Assembly: GCF_018143015.1 (NCBI RefSeq)
Contig: NC_054749.1
Location: forward strand, 33,660,911 to 33,724,910
Length of the DNA stretch: 64,000 nucleotides
From: Lytechinus variegatus
Taxonomy: Eukaryota > Echinodermata > Echinoidea > Temnopleuroida > Toxopneustidae
Direction: 5' to 3'
The position numbers and the translations under genes were made by a program. The notes under the pieces were generated by a model. It saw nothing but the letters and a program-made list of their open reading frames with translations, was not told where the DNA came from and did not search any database. Positions within the stretch are counted from its first letter, which is position 1, and every line of letters begins with the position of its first letter. Below are positions 1 through 11,544 of the stretch, in pieces.

Positions 1-969
1 CCAGAGCACTTCATAGTCGGTTACCTTGACCGCTTCATCGGGGTCGTGGAGCAGCCATTCCTGGCATTCTATTGGGGAGACATCGCTGAAGTGGACCATC
101 TAACCCTAGCCATCCCCCGGCATCGCATCCAGTATTTCAAGTACAAAGACGAGGTGGTGTGGGATAAGAGAATACGGCTGGACAACGTGTTTGGATCGCT
201 AGGAAGCGGACTCACGGTGGTGGACGTGGTGCAGAGGTATGCCAAGGAGAACGACACGGAGCGGAATGGTGGAAGCGAAAAGGAGGTGAATGACCTGGCA
301 GATGTAGAAATGGATGATGATGGAGAGAGGATGGTCATGAAGGATGGGAGAGTTCAGAGGAGGAGAATAGATAAATCACGGCCTAACTATTTCATAGCAA
401 TACAAATTAGTAATGAAGATATCAAGGCTGGGGTGAAACAGATCCAGGATCACATGACCAGTATAGATCCTCTTATTTCATCATACCTGACTTCTCTCTC
501 ACATCTTCATGTAACACTCTGTATGCTCCAACTTGCCTCAAAGGCACAGATAAACACCGCCCTCTCTGTTCTGAAAAACATCCAACCTGAACTCACATCG
601 ATGCTTCTTCCTGTCACTATGATGAGGTTCCAGGGAGTTGACTCATTCCATGATCGCATCATGTATTCCCCAACAGAGGCAGATCACGCTCTTGAGAAAA
701 TGACACATTTCTTGCGAACGTCGCTCTCCAAAGCTGGCCTGAGCTTAATAGGAACTCGAGATGAGTTTGTCCCCCATCTCACCATCATGAAAATGGCTCG
801 TGAAGAAGCGAATGGCCATCCCATTTTTACCTCTGACCTAAAATCTAAGTTTTCTGAGGTGCACCTAGGAACTCAGGTTGTTGATGCTATCCATTTGTGT
901 TCCATTGATGATAAACCAGCTCATGATAGATTCTACTATTCATTAGCCAAGGTTGATTTGAATGAGTAG
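1..969 (+). CDS. LENG9: LENG9-like protein, 3' part (MJ1316 domain + AKAP7-like 2H phosphoesterase)
   Basis: The frame is open from base 1 to TAG at 967-969 (322 codons), so the 5' part lies outside the window; GTG at 46 is not a credible start. Codons 1-66 match the MJ1316 (RNA cyclic-group-end recognition) type domain, with key stretches FIVGYLDRF, IPRHRIQYFK, VVWDKRIRLD and VFGS. An acidic and then basic linker (about codons 85-125) leads to a 2H-phosphoesterase fold of the AKAP7/2'-5' RNA ligase-like kind. Its two HxTx motifs are visible: HVTL (H170, T172) and HLTI (H259, T261). This domain order is that of vertebrate LENG9, which also has an N-terminal CCCH zinc finger that would lie upstream. 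A role in recognising or processing cyclic-phosphate RNA ends is inferred from the domains only. A weak poly(A) signal, ATTAAA, lies at 1009-1014. Both catalytic motifs are intact and no frameshift is seen. An unnamed paralogue with the same domains is possible. Confidence 0.85.
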   Translation, partial: PEHFIVGYLDRFIGVVEQPFLAFYWGDIAEVDHLTLAIPRHRIQYFKYKDEVVWDKRIRLDNVFGSLGSGLTVVDVVQRYAKENDTERNGGSEKEVNDLADVEMDDDGERMVMKDGRVQRRRIDKSRPNYFIAIQISNEDIKAGVKQIQDHMTSIDPLISSYLTSLSHLHVTLCMLQLASKAQINTALSVLKNIQPELTSMLLPVTMMRFQGVDSFHDRIMYSPTEADHALEKMTHFLRTSLSKAGLSLIGTRDEFVPHLTIMKMAREEANGHPIFTSDLKSKFSEVHLGTQVVDAIHLCSIDDKPAHDRFYYSLAKVDLNE

Positions 970-2820
970 ATTATTACAGACAATTCTGTGTAAAGCCTTT
1001 GGATACATATTAAACACATTTATTTTGATAATGTAGTGATGTGATACTAGTAGTACTAATGTCTCTTCATCAATCTTTGTAAAGCTTGATCATCTTTTGA
1101 AACGATTTGTGATGTCTGTTATCTCATGAAGAGGCCAATTCCCTTACTTAGGCACAAATAATAATAATAATAATAATAATAGGTCCATTTATATAGTGCA
1201 GCTACTATGTGCATATACTCTACTGCGCTTTGATAATTGGTATCATATTATTACCCCGGCTGTAGCTGAGCCGCCATATTAATAGGCGCTAAAGCGTTCA
1301 AGGAAAAATCCTACCGGGTACCCATTCACCTCACCTGGGTCGAGTGCAGCACAATGTGGATAAATTTCTTGCTGAAGGAAATTACGCCATGGCTGGGATT
1401 CGAACCCATGACCCTCTGTTTCAAAGTCCGAAGACTAATCCACTGGGCCACAACGCTCCACAACCCTAAATACCACCAGTCCTTGCTTAGTTTTTAACCT
1501 TGGTGCTGATAAAGATAGAATGCCAGTTATTGTAACAATTTTAAATTTATTCACACTGTCTTTTCTAAAAGCACACATGTGTAATTGCAATTTTCTGAGT
1601 GTGCGCGATGAAAGAAACATAATTATACATAAATCTGTCTAGTTTATGGTTTTATACCATGATGGCATAATTGAAACCTCTTTTGAAAATACAGACCACG
1701 AAGTTCAGCTATATAACTACAAGATATAGATCTGCAATGGTTTGGCACTAAGTTGTCACTTAGTTTGACAAAATGTTTTCGCTTGCTCAGCAAGAGCACC
1801 CATAATTATAATTTTCCATGTATTTTGGCTCACAAATTTTAATCATTCTTACTTAGCATGTATTGTGGATGGAGAGATCCATATCCAAACATTTCATAAA
1901 TAATCATATGATATAAAAAAATATATACATATACAGTGCTGGCCATTTGTAGGATTTTAAAAGGGAAAGTAACACCAAATAGGATTTTCTCCTAGAAATG
2001 GGATTCTTTTAACTTGTAAAAATTATGATTTTGGGTGTGACTATGTTTTCAAGATTTTAACCCAAAATACATGTAGGATTTTAGGCTTGAAATAAGATGG
2101 AAGTAGAGAATAGTATTTTTTCACAATTAAGGTTGGCAGATGTGTAAATGGCTTAAATTTGAATATTTATGTTTTATTCATTTAATCATTATTCATGGTT
2201 TTATTTGAATTGAGAATTGTTGGTACACAATAATACCATTAGAGGTATTGTAGATAAGTCTATGGATGGGTAGATATGAATTCAGGGATTCAAATGCTAA
2301 TGCAGCACTCATATATCTTACCAAGACACATATCTATTATTGCCACTCACCACCCAGGTGTTTTATCCAGTACTGTGCATACAAATTGATAATTATTTGA
2401 ATATAAACTTTTTTATATTGAAATACTTCGTCAGATTGAATGGAAATCATGTGATGACAATCGAATTTGATTGTAAATAATTCTTTGCTGCAACTACATT
2501 AATTTAGTTTTAAGCATATTATATTGAGACATTAGAGAAAGAGGAGTGGGGTTATTATTTACTGAATGTTATATAATATTTTGTTGCATTAAAAAGTCGC
2601 TGACCTCAGTCACATCCCAACATTTCCTTCATTCTTCTAACCAAATAACACATCTATTTTTTCCCATTGTAAAAAAAATCAGGTTTTTAATTTGATTTTA
2701 TGGCACATTTCCACCCTCCTTGGACCCATGTTGTTTAGTCTGCCTAATCATATTAATAATGGTTAGCAGATGTAACCAACAATATTGTGTAGAAATGTAC
2801 CATGACTAGTTTTTAGGTTA
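970..2820. other. Non-coding 3' flank of the LENG9-like gene
   Basis: Apart from the SINE at 1161-1464, this AT-rich stretch holds no supported gene. The only open frame of note (1435-1620, minus) overlaps the SINE head and is not credible. The 3' UTR of the LENG9-like gene probably ends within the first few hundred bases. Confidence 0.6.
1161..1464 (-). mobile_element. tRNA-derived SINE, family A, full-length copy
   Basis: Read on the minus strand, a tRNA-like head begins near 1464 with an A-box-like GTGGCCCAGTGGATTAG and a B box GGTTCGAATCC (plus-strand 1396-1406). A tRNA-unrelated body follows and the element ends in an ATT-repeat tail (1161-1181). The body phrase CACCTGGGTCGAGTGCAGCA recurs, reversed, at about 16.7 and 31.8 kb, so this is a dispersed family and not a tRNA gene. 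RNA polymerase III transcription is expected from the boxes. Confidence 0.8.
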
Positions 2821-3183
2821 CACTTCGTAATTCCGAAGGTTCTTTATTCCGAAGGCTCGTAATTCCGAAACACGCAAATTGCCTATACCTCGATGTTCGT
2901 TAATCCAAAAACGAAATAAGATTTAATGTTCCGATGGTTCGTTAATCCGAAAACGAAATAAGATTTAATGTTGTGAAGGTTCGTTAGTCCGAAAACGAAA
3001 TAAAATAAGGTTAGTTAACCATTTAGTTTTCGGACTAACGAACCTTCGGAATTACGAACCTCATTTCTTTTTCGGATTTACGAACCTTCGGAATTACGAA
3101 CCTTCGGAAATACGAACCTTCGGAATAACGAACCTTCAGAATATCCGAAACTTCGGAGTAACGAAGCTTCGGAATTATGAATG
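2821..3183. mobile_element. Inverted-repeat element built of TTCGTAATTCCGAAG units, copy 1
   Basis: The left part repeats CGTAATTCCGAAGGTTCG-like units and the right part repeats the complement (GAACCTTCGGAATTACG), so the element can fold on itself. The outer ends match each other (CACTTCGTAATTCCGAAG against the complement of CTTCGGAATTATGAATG). A second copy lies at 13505-14020. No coding capacity is seen, so it is called a non-autonomous element. The transposase class is unknown. Confidence 0.75.
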
Positions 3184-4112
3184 TTTGCGAGTTTTTAAGC
3201 TGGAAATGTGATGTGCAATTTGATCATAATTCTTCACATTTTGGTAATGTAGATGTTGTTTTGATGAAGTGTTATGAGTTGTGTATCAGCCCTTATATTG
3301 ATAGATATGCATGAATATTTTAGAGATAATTTTCTTAATACTCATTTTTACACTCCAAATCATTATCATATGATGCCACGTCTTTCACGTTTTGAAGAAT
3401 AAAAGAGACACAAACAACTGTTAACATTGTGCAAAGTACAGCTTTATTTGATCACATTAGTCATTTATATATAAAATAAGAAGTGGGTACATTCTTATTG
3501 TGCATACAATATCGTACAATGAAACTATGGTATTTGGTGGGAAAATCTTTATCACTATCGAACTGCAGGTCAAGTATTAAACAATGCAAAGAGTATACAA
3601 TAAGTTTTTATACTGTTTTAAAAACACACTGAATACATTGACACTATATCAATATGATGACATGAGAAAGTTAATAGAAGAAAGGGTCTGTGGAAATTAA
3701 AACACAATTTCATTGAAATTAAAGCACAATTTCATAGAAATTAAAAAGTAATGATTCAGTGAAGACACAAGTAACACAAAATGGCAACTTTTGTGACCGA
3801 CCAAGAAATGCGATATCCAAGTTAGTTGAAATGATCGTAGTTTGCATTTCTTTTTAACTTTATGTTTGTGGGACAAGATGGCCCTTTTGTTCGCTTCCAG
3901 TTATAAAAAAAGAAAATATCATTGTGATCAAACAAATTAGAGCAGTATTGGATCTAATTACCCGTACTCTGGATTCCCAGTCTCTGCTTCTTTTAAAAAC
4001 AAATACATGTCAGCGCAGATTTTCTGTAGAAATAAGGTAGATAAAAATATCAACAAAAGTAAATTTAAATTTCAACCTCCAGTATTAAAATTATAATTTA
4101 GTTCAAAATTTA
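3184..4112. other. Unremarkable AT-rich spacer
   Basis: No gene, hairpin element or tandem array was recognised here. The only local feature is an imperfect repetition of AAATTAAAACACAATTTCAT-like words around 3695-3745. Confidence 0.5.
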
Positions 4113-4119
4113 CACTGCA

Positions 4120-4153
<34 letters not shown>

Positions 4154-4390
4154 GATGATGACGGTGATGATGGTGATGATGAATGATGATGGTGATGATG
4201 ATGATGAATGATGATGGTGATGATGATGATGAATGATGGTGGTGATGATGATGGTGAAGATGGTGATGATTGTGATGATGAATGATGGTGGTGATGATGA
4301 ATGATGATGGTGGTGATGATAGTGATGGTGATGATGATGACGGTGGTGGGGATGATGATGATGATGATATTGATGATAATGATGTTTATA
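4113..4390. repeat. GAT/GGT trinucleotide-based microsatellite with higher-order units
   Basis: GATGAT runs are interrupted by GGT and GAAT, giving a recurring unit of the GATGATGGTGATGATGATGAAT type. The array produces long spurious open frames rich in His/Ser/Ile on one strand and Met/Val on the other; these are not genes. Confidence 0.95.
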
Positions 4391-6618
4391 ATGATGAATA
4401 AGATATTCTGTAACAAAATGGGGTTTTGGTTGATTTGGCGTTTGGCCCTGACTCCATGGAGCTTTCTTGCTCTATTAAAATACATGAACCCAGTGCAACC
4501 AATATCTGAGCAAGTTTCGATGAAATGCAAACTACTGCCACAGTGACACAGCATGTGTCACTGTACACAAAAATATGCAACAATTAACAAGTATCAATTT
4601 TCATAAAACACTCCTAGATATGTCAAAAATGCGCCCCCATTACATTCAGGGTAGCTCCCCAATGAACAGTGGAGTACGTTGGAGGAAGGGGGTTGGCTTG
4701 GGGCGCTTCTCCACCCCCCCCCCCCAAAAAAAAACATGACTAAGTAAAACAAGAGAAAATGAAAGAGAGAAGGTTGAAATATATTGTTTGAATACCATGT
4801 AAAAATCTATCACAAAATTTGATTTTTGCATTTTATCTCGAAATATTGGCCCGCTTGCTTCGCTCGCTTGAGGGGGTCATATCTGACCCCCTCAACAATT
4901 TTGGCTCATTATGCCACTGCCAATAAATGATATCAATATATGATAATGCTTAGCTCGACAATAATGACTAATAATCAGTTGAGATTGTCAATCTTCAAAC
5001 ATGACACGATAAAAATCATTAAAATATCAAACCCTATTAGAGCCGTATGTATCACTTTCTTTTTCTCTAAGTGTCATATGCCTCGAACAATGTTGAAAGA
5101 TAAATAAAAAAAATAGAAATATAATATTTCCAAACAGATTATTGTTTTATGAAAGGAAATATCAGACGTTTTATCTAACAGTTAACATCGGAAATGTGCT
5201 TATTAGCCAATGAAATTCGATTAGGGTAGTCGTCGGGACTGAAAACTTGTCAGACGGAAATTTTGAGAACACACTCCCAGTTTGAGAAGAATAAAAGTAG
5301 TACTGATTCGATAACAAGGAGTTTTCATTTCCACGGTGCATGACGGATTCAAGAACACAGTAAATGTATTGAAAATTCACGTCAAATGACAAAGAACAGC
5401 TGAAAGGTGTTTATCGAAACTTTGTGAACCGGAACAGCGGTTTCCTAAGCTTCGGAGCTGAAGAAAAAAGCGAAATATGTCTTTTGTCCAGGGCCTAGGA
5501 CGAACCTATTGTTTTGATATATCAATTTTCGATAAAGGTCTTTTGGTTGTTTATTGTCATTAAGCATGAAGGGCATTTGATAATATATTTTCCATGTTCT
5601 TGTATCCGTCGTGAGTCTTGAAAACGACCACTCCCTAATAATAATCAAGGGTAAACAGAGTTAATAGTTTTAGTATTTGTAAGCAAGCAAACAAACAAAC
5701 AAAAGCAAACATTTGATCAAGGAAAGTATTGGGCCTTGTGTCCTGAGAAAATGTGTTTTACCTATTCTGAATAACAATTTTGATAAAATATAGATGATAA
5801 ACGGATTGAATAATTATTTTAAAAGTGGAATATATGGAAGTATAGGGAGATCTTGAGATCCTATGGCAAATAAACTAAGAGAGCGTAAATTATATTAATC
5901 ATATACTCGAATGATCGATACAACAGAACATAATGGATTCAATATACAATTTTATAAAATAATCTAAGAAAAAATATCAGCGAATGAAATTTTTACTAAA
6001 AATGAATAATAATAAATCATTGAGCTTAGATTATTCCGGAAGACACCATTTACTGAAAGAAAATAATTGAGTTTTCGTCCAACATTCAAATCTCACTAAA
6101 ATGTCGATTCTTTCAGCAAAATAGTCGATTTTTTAATTAGAAGACATGCATGCAGTGCCTCTCAAAAAATGTATTGTTTTATTTTAAAGGAAATATAAAC
6201 AATTTTAATACGTATCTTATGATTTGTTTTTTTGATTGCATATTAGGAGCCTACAAAAGCTATTTGTGTCCTTATGTCATCAGCCATGTTTATACCAACA
6301 AGAAAAAACGGTGTAGATATTTATTTTTGACGGGAACCCGACAATATTAAAATCCACATTACACCATCCTTTATTTTTTGTTCATATCATCAACACAATA
6401 GCAGTTTTAAGAATATGGAATATATATCAATATCATTAAATATAAAGCAATGATAGTTTCCATTTCTCGAACTCATGAAAGGCACATTAGCTTTTTTTGT
6501 ACTTAACACATCGGAGGGTAAATAACAGTGGAGTCCATTTATGTAGAGTAGCGACATGAGAGTTCTGCAAGTTCGGCGCCCAAAATGGCGTTCACAATAA
6601 TTCTATTCCAGACACATA
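4391..6618. other. Non-coding spacer with a C/A homopolymer block
   Basis: A run of C followed by A near 4712-4735 and a short inverted GAGGGGGTCA/TGACCCCCTC pair near 4870-4892 mark degenerate repeat sequence. No coding exon with acceptable splice sites was found; short open frames here show no protein-like motifs. Confidence 0.5.
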
Positions 6619-6929
6619 GGCCCGTATTTTGAAGTCAGGTTTAACTTAGACCATGATCTAACTGTGCTAAAATTATAGGAAGCTAACAGTGTCAAAATTG
6701 TTATTAAATTGTATGTTTCTTATGTTTACTGTGCTCTTTCCCGATTTATCGATGGTGAAGACAATCATCTATTCATACTTCCTAGACAATTATGAACGAT
6801 TTGAGAGCCAAATGAGCTGAAATATGGTATCTCTACTGTTAGTGATTTATGTAACAATAATTGGCTATCCATATAAAACCACACTTTTAAACCTGAGGTT
6901 AAGTTAGACCCGACTTCAGAATACGGGCC
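6619..6929. mobile_element. Hairpin MITE with GGCCCGTATT ends
   Basis: The left end GGCCCGTATTTTGAAGTC and the right end GACTTCAGAATACGGGCC are inverted copies that extend inward (AGGTTTAACTTAGAC against TTAAACCTGAGGTTAAGT). ATA flanks both ends, compatible with a short target-site duplication. The element has no coding capacity. The ends belong to the GGGCC-like class seen elsewhere in this window. Confidence 0.8.
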
Positions 6930-7324
6930 ATATGTTCTTGTCGCCCAAGAATAGAAAAGTTTCGTAACAGAATAATTTCTTGGCCCCAAAATGGCGTTTG
7001 AATCTCCAGGAGTCTTCGATTAAAGGGATTCTGCATTACAAAACCGCGAAGCACCATCTCTTTTAACCCTAACTTATCTAAGGGAGACGTTGTCAGTCCC
7101 CTCCCTCGTCATGGGTATTTCTCACAAGTTTTATCGAAATATAAGTTAATCATAGTGACTCGTTACTATTCATGTGTAGAAAGAACTGGAGAGCACCAAC
7201 CCGTGGAAAAAGAGAACACTTGAATTTGTCGTGTATCGAACCAAAAAGAGTCAAATCATTTGTAAGTAAAGTGTACATGTATCAAATACATTATAGAATA
7301 CACTCTGTATAATAAGGATTGTTA
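6930..7324 (-). other. Probable 3' UTR/downstream flank of the GPCR gene
   Basis: This lies immediately downstream of the GPCR stop codon on the minus strand. No strong AATAAA is visible within it; the nearest clear minus-strand AATAAA lies near 6370, beyond the MITE. The motif CCCAAAATGGCGTT occurs near 6579 and again near 6984. Confidence 0.4.
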
Positions 7325-8776
7325 TCATACTGATACGGTTGTTGTGAACGAAGATGAATCATAAAGTTTGGCATTATGCATCTCAACGAAAGACGATCGT
7401 CTCCAAGAAAACGAGGACGCATATGAATCTTCTGACTGTCTGTTGCTTGTATTCTGTGAGCCAGTGTATCCCTCGTCATCACTGCATCGTGAAGATTCCC
7501 CTGTAACCAGCGGCGCACTCCTAATCACAATAGTTCCATCAGGTTCGATGCCGTCGTTCTTCTGTTCGTATCTCGTCTGATGGTCACCATCGACATCGTC
7601 AATGGTCGCCTCCACCGCGTGGTTCACATTCATATTTTCATTGTAGTCGTCGTCGTAATGAAGCGGATTTTCAATGAGCGCGGGTGACGATCTTTTCGAT
7701 GGGCTAGGATTAATGATATTGACAGTGACGTTGGCTCTGATGCCCGTTGCAAACCTTTGTGAGTTTCCAATGATTTGAGAGCGCATAGACTGGCCTTCGG
7801 GATCATTATTGAATCGCTTGCTGATCGTTCTCGGTAGAAGTCTGATGAAAGCATTGCGGAAGTCTTCTCTAAGTATGGAGTAAATTATAGGGTTACAGCA
7901 TGGATTGATAAAACCGAACCAGGATGCGGCCGTGTTGATATAAAAGGGAACCGCTTCGTTGCTGATCTTTATAACTTTAATGAGTTTGGTGAGCGAAAAT
8001 GGGGTGTTACAGATGATGTAAGCTAAGATCATCACCAAGATAGATCTGATAGCTTTATTAGAATAGAAACCTGAACTCTTTGGTTTTAATGTACTCTGCT
8101 TCTTTGTGTTCTGAGAAGCCAACGTGGACGTTTTCCCGTTGGTTTGTATATCCTGCTGTGTATAGTTGGGTTCGTCTTCATTCAACTCGACTGATGTAAG
8201 ATCTGGTGATTGTTCTCGGCACTCTGCTGCTTCTTGTGGCGGTTCTGTCTCGCAGATGCGTCCAACAATCTGTGGTGGTGCGATCCTCTTGGCGTGTTCC
8301 TTTGCCACTTTGTAGATGCCAACGTAGCAGTAGAGCATCACCATTATCGGAGATGCGAAGCATATGACAAAGGCAGATGTGGTGTACGCTAGGATCTGTC
8401 TGTGATCACTCTCCCAGTTGACAGCGCAGATGATCTCGGCGTTGTCAAAGATGACCCATCGCATGATCGGAGGTGCCGCAGCGAAGATGAACCCGACAAA
8501 CCATGTGCAAAGAACGAGCATTATGGCGCGACGGTGTGTCATCAAGGCTTGATACTTGAAGGGATGGACGACGTAGATGTGGCGGTCGACACTGATAAGG
8601 GCGAGGCTAAGCATGGAGACGATGATGAAGCAGTAGTTGAAGAAACATGCGACGTCGCAGAGGAAACCACCAAAGACCCAGTGATCGAACCAAACTGACA
8701 CCAATGAGAAAGGCATCACCAGACTTGCACATCCAAGATCAGTGATAGCCAGATTGACGATGAAGACATTGGCTAC
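7325..8776 (-). CDS. Class A GPCR, exon 3: TM2 to TM7 and C-terminal tail
   Basis: This 483-codon exon plus stop (TGA, 7327-7325) encodes most of a rhodopsin-family G-protein-coupled receptor of the plasma membrane. The acceptor is TTTGCAG just before 8776, followed directly by the TM2 start, and the phase is 0. In assembled numbering: NLAITD in TM2 (D91), the TM3 cysteine C118 with its ECL2 partner C195, DRH at 142-144 in place of DRY, CNTP at 334-337 in TM6 where most class A receptors have CWxP, and NPIIY at 373-377 in TM7. An amphipathic helix-8 segment (REDFRNAF) follows. The third intracellular loop is long (about 90 residues, polar). The tail of about 165 residues is Ser/acid-rich and ends TVSV, a possible class II PDZ ligand. 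The position equivalent to the aminergic aspartate 3.32 appears to be Asn, so a classical amine receptor is unlikely. The PP..W...C.VNW pattern around TM4/ECL2 recalls orphan receptors such as GPR161, but I cannot assign a ligand. Confidence 0.93.
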   Translation of the reverse strand, partial: VANVFIVNLAITDLGCASLVMPFSLVSVWFDHWVFGGFLCDVACFFNYCFIIVSMLSLALISVDRHIYVVHPFKYQALMTHRRAIMLVLCTWFVGFIFAAAPPIMRWVIFDNAEIICAVNWESDHRQILAYTTSAFVICFASPIMVMLYCYVGIYKVAKEHAKRIAPPQIVGRICETEPPQEAAECREQSPDLTSVELNEDEPNYTQQDIQTNGKTSTLASQNTKKQSTLKPKSSGFYSNKAIRSILVMILAYIICNTPFSLTKLIKVIKISNEAVPFYINTAASWFGFINPCCNPIIYSILREDFRNAFIRLLPRTISKRFNNDPEGQSMRSQIIGNSQRFATGIRANVTVNIINPSPSKRSSPALIENPLHYDDDYNENMNVNHAVEATIDDVDGDHQTRYEQKNDGIEPDGTIVIRSAPLVTGESSRCSDDEGYTGSQNTSNRQSEDSYASSFSWRRSSFVEMHNAKLYDSSSFTTTVSV

Positions 8777-10059
8777 CTGCAAATGACACGAGAAAGACGT
8801 AAAAAATTATCCATGGTTGCAATATTTTAATCATTCGTATGTACAACTAAATTCATTTTTAAAATCCATCAACTGAATGCTTATCTTTAGTTGGAAATAT
8901 TTATTATAATTCTGCCCACACGGTATCACTTAACAAGTATCTTAAGTTAAAGGGTACGGGGAAAGGACTTTTTAAATTTCCTATCTATTATCTGGAAGAA
9001 AGTAACACTGAATCACTATTTTGGTTCAAATGTTTCATAAGTATTCACACCTTTTTTGTTAACTGAAGAGATAAAAAATATGTGACGAATTGTGACATGG
9101 CCGTTTGCATAGTTGCTGGGGGCAGGACACGTAAAACATAGAAGAAAAAACTTCAAAGCGAGTGAGCGAAGCGACTGATATTGACATTGTACGCTTTTTC
9201 ATTTTCTAAAGTGAAATTGAATGATTCCGTGCATACTTTGGGTGAATTTCATGAAAATTTTCCGTATAAAAGGTAAGTTTTCAAAATTTCTGTGGGCAAC
9301 TGCCCCCGATGCGTAAGACCGTAAAAGGTGGGAAATTAAAATTGCAAATTAAAATGACAAAATGGACTCATAAACACTGTCAGGGACTATCAAGATCAAA
9401 TCAACGAAATATTTCACATCGATCCTTGACCCTTTTTCTTGCATCAACGTTTTCTAACAACAAATTCAGCATGTTCAAACGAGGTGAAGATCGCTGCGTC
9501 ACAAGACAGAACGTGAGTGGAACCTCTTTGCCGTCACATGATACTGAAATGTGTGGAAAAGCCCCCGCACATCTTATGGCTGGTCCATGATCCCACTTTA
9601 ACAAATTGCATTTTGCTCATATTTCTGAAAATGTGAATGAAACGTATCATTGTGGTCGAGGTTCAAATTAACTGTGAGAATACTAATATAACAAATTTTA
9701 ATGATTGCGATCCTTTCATATTGGAGTAAATGCCAAAATTGGTTTCAAATCGTAGCAAATTATTAGGCTGCTATATGAAAATAATATGATAAATTCGTTT
9801 TTACAATTATTCTAATACAGATTATAGCATAGACGCAGATTTGAACATAAGTATTCGTATGGTTATTTAGAACTTAACACACTAAGATGCTCCATGTCTC
9901 AATATTTGCATCAAATTTTGCTACGTCTCATTCCAAAACCGGGTCGCAGACCAATCGTAAGGTGTGCGGTGGCCCTAAGGTACTTCAAAGTTTTCTTTTA
10001 GAATAACTCAAACTTTCAACAGATTGTTATAGAAAAAAATTGAAAGCACCAGTAGGAAG

Positions 10060-10397
10060 TTTTCACATTTACTATGGACACACTCTATACAACACATCGA
10101 TTTCTTTGAAAATACAATTAAAATCACAATGGAGATCTTAGAGGCTTTTGTCGAAGGTTGGTGAACATAGACAGCAGATCATCCGAATATTTGCACCGGA
10201 CGAACGATTGCAAAATTATCTCGTTGTCCAGGGTCAAGAGATTGCGATGCTGTCCCGGTCCACCAACTGTCGACAAAAACCTCTCAACTCGCCATTGTGA
10301 TTGACTTGCAATTTATGCGTTGTAGAAAGTGTCTCCGTATCCGTAGTAAATGCAAAAACTCTGAATATCATTCACCACGCGACAACTAAAAAGTCTT
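10060..10397. mobile_element. Inverted-repeat element, about 0.33 kb
   Basis: The arm at about 10060-10160 (TTTACTATGGACACACTC, CACAATGG, GAGGCTTTTGTCGAAGGTTG) is the diverged complement of the arm at about 10255-10390 (CCAACTGTCGACAAAAACC, CCATTGTG, CGTAGTAAATGC). No coding content is seen. The right arm is copied at 11369-11484. Confidence 0.65.
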
Positions 10398-11368
10398 TAA
10401 AAAAATATGTATAAACATAGCCAACATTTAACTTTCTATAGCTCTGTATTACTTTGGCATGGATTGTGTGAGGTAATTAGAGCCTTCTAGCTACTGCTGA
10501 TGAATAAAAATCAAACCGATTGGATTTTATTTGTGTATTTTATAATTCTTATCTTAATCCATTTAACTTTCCCCAAGGATGAGCTCAGTAGAGTACCTAG
10601 GATTTTCCAAAGGCGGGCAAATTTGTCCGCCAAAAAATTTGACAAGCAAAAAAAAGTCTTTAAGTTATGGCTCGTCAGTGATCAGTTCTAACTCGTCGGG
10701 GCGGGGGGATACGTTCCTTGCATGGCGGGTTGTGACTCGTCAAGGCAGTCTGCCCCCCCCCCCGTAGGTACGCTAGTGGATGAGCTCAAGTTAAGAACTT
10801 AATTGATCGTCCCTTTATTTATTGTTGACGAATATTTTGCATATTGTAATTACATCACATTGTAATTAACTAATATTATTGTTTAATTGATAAGAAATAA
10901 AGAACCATCCGCTGTCTGATATCGTTCCGATACTATCGTCAGTCATGATGATCGTTTTATACTACGTCTCCTTCCCATGCACTGCTCTGCATATTATGCA
11001 CTTTGTATTCTTATTCTTTCTTTAATAGTGTGTACGTGTTTAGCCGCATTGAACAGCTTCTCCTGGAGATGTGCACGCCCTTATAGCAGATGTATAGTAA
11101 TAAATAATTACCGGGGATGACCTACAGTCCTACACGTAAGGTGATCTACAGACAAGGCATGTTAAGCGATATTCCTCGAGTACGCCAGTCAGCCCTCGTT
11201 ATTCAACCAAATATAATAATTTGTTAATTTGTTGTTTCACTTACTATGACAATACAGATTAAATAATTGTATGGTTCTCTACAAAATAATACATGATTGC
11301 GTATATGTCAGTATATATATTTCGTTGATACATGGTGTACACTATTGTTCTTGGAAACCTTTAGAAAG

Positions 11369-11484
11369 CCTCTCAACTCGCCATTGTGATTGACTTGCAA
11401 TTTATGCGTTGTATGTGTCTCCGTATCCGTAGTAAATGCAAAAACTCTGAATATCATTCACCACGCGACAACTAAAAAGTCTTC
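11369..11484. repeat. Near-identical copy of 10280-10397
   Basis: The block begins CCTCTCAACTCGCCATTGTG and ends CGACAACTAAAAAGTCTT, in the same orientation as the block at 10280-10397. The visible difference is a small indel (GTAGAAAGTGTC against GTATGTGTC). Such high identity about 1.1 kb apart points to a recent duplication or solo arm of the same element. Confidence 0.85.
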
Positions 11485-11544
11485 TTTTTATTTCTTGGAA
11501 ACCTTTAGAAGTTATGTATATCGCTTCTTTTTTGATGTATTTAA

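Noticed and set aside
4072-4554. 160-codon His/Ser/Ile-rich frame
   Set aside because: It is produced by the GAT/GGT microsatellite, has no splice context, and is matched by an equally long frame on the other strand.
8776-8782. GPCR start codon at TTG (8782)
   Set aside because: That TTG lies in the intron acceptor TTTGCAG; the coding sequence continues from the TM1 exon at 14045-14191.
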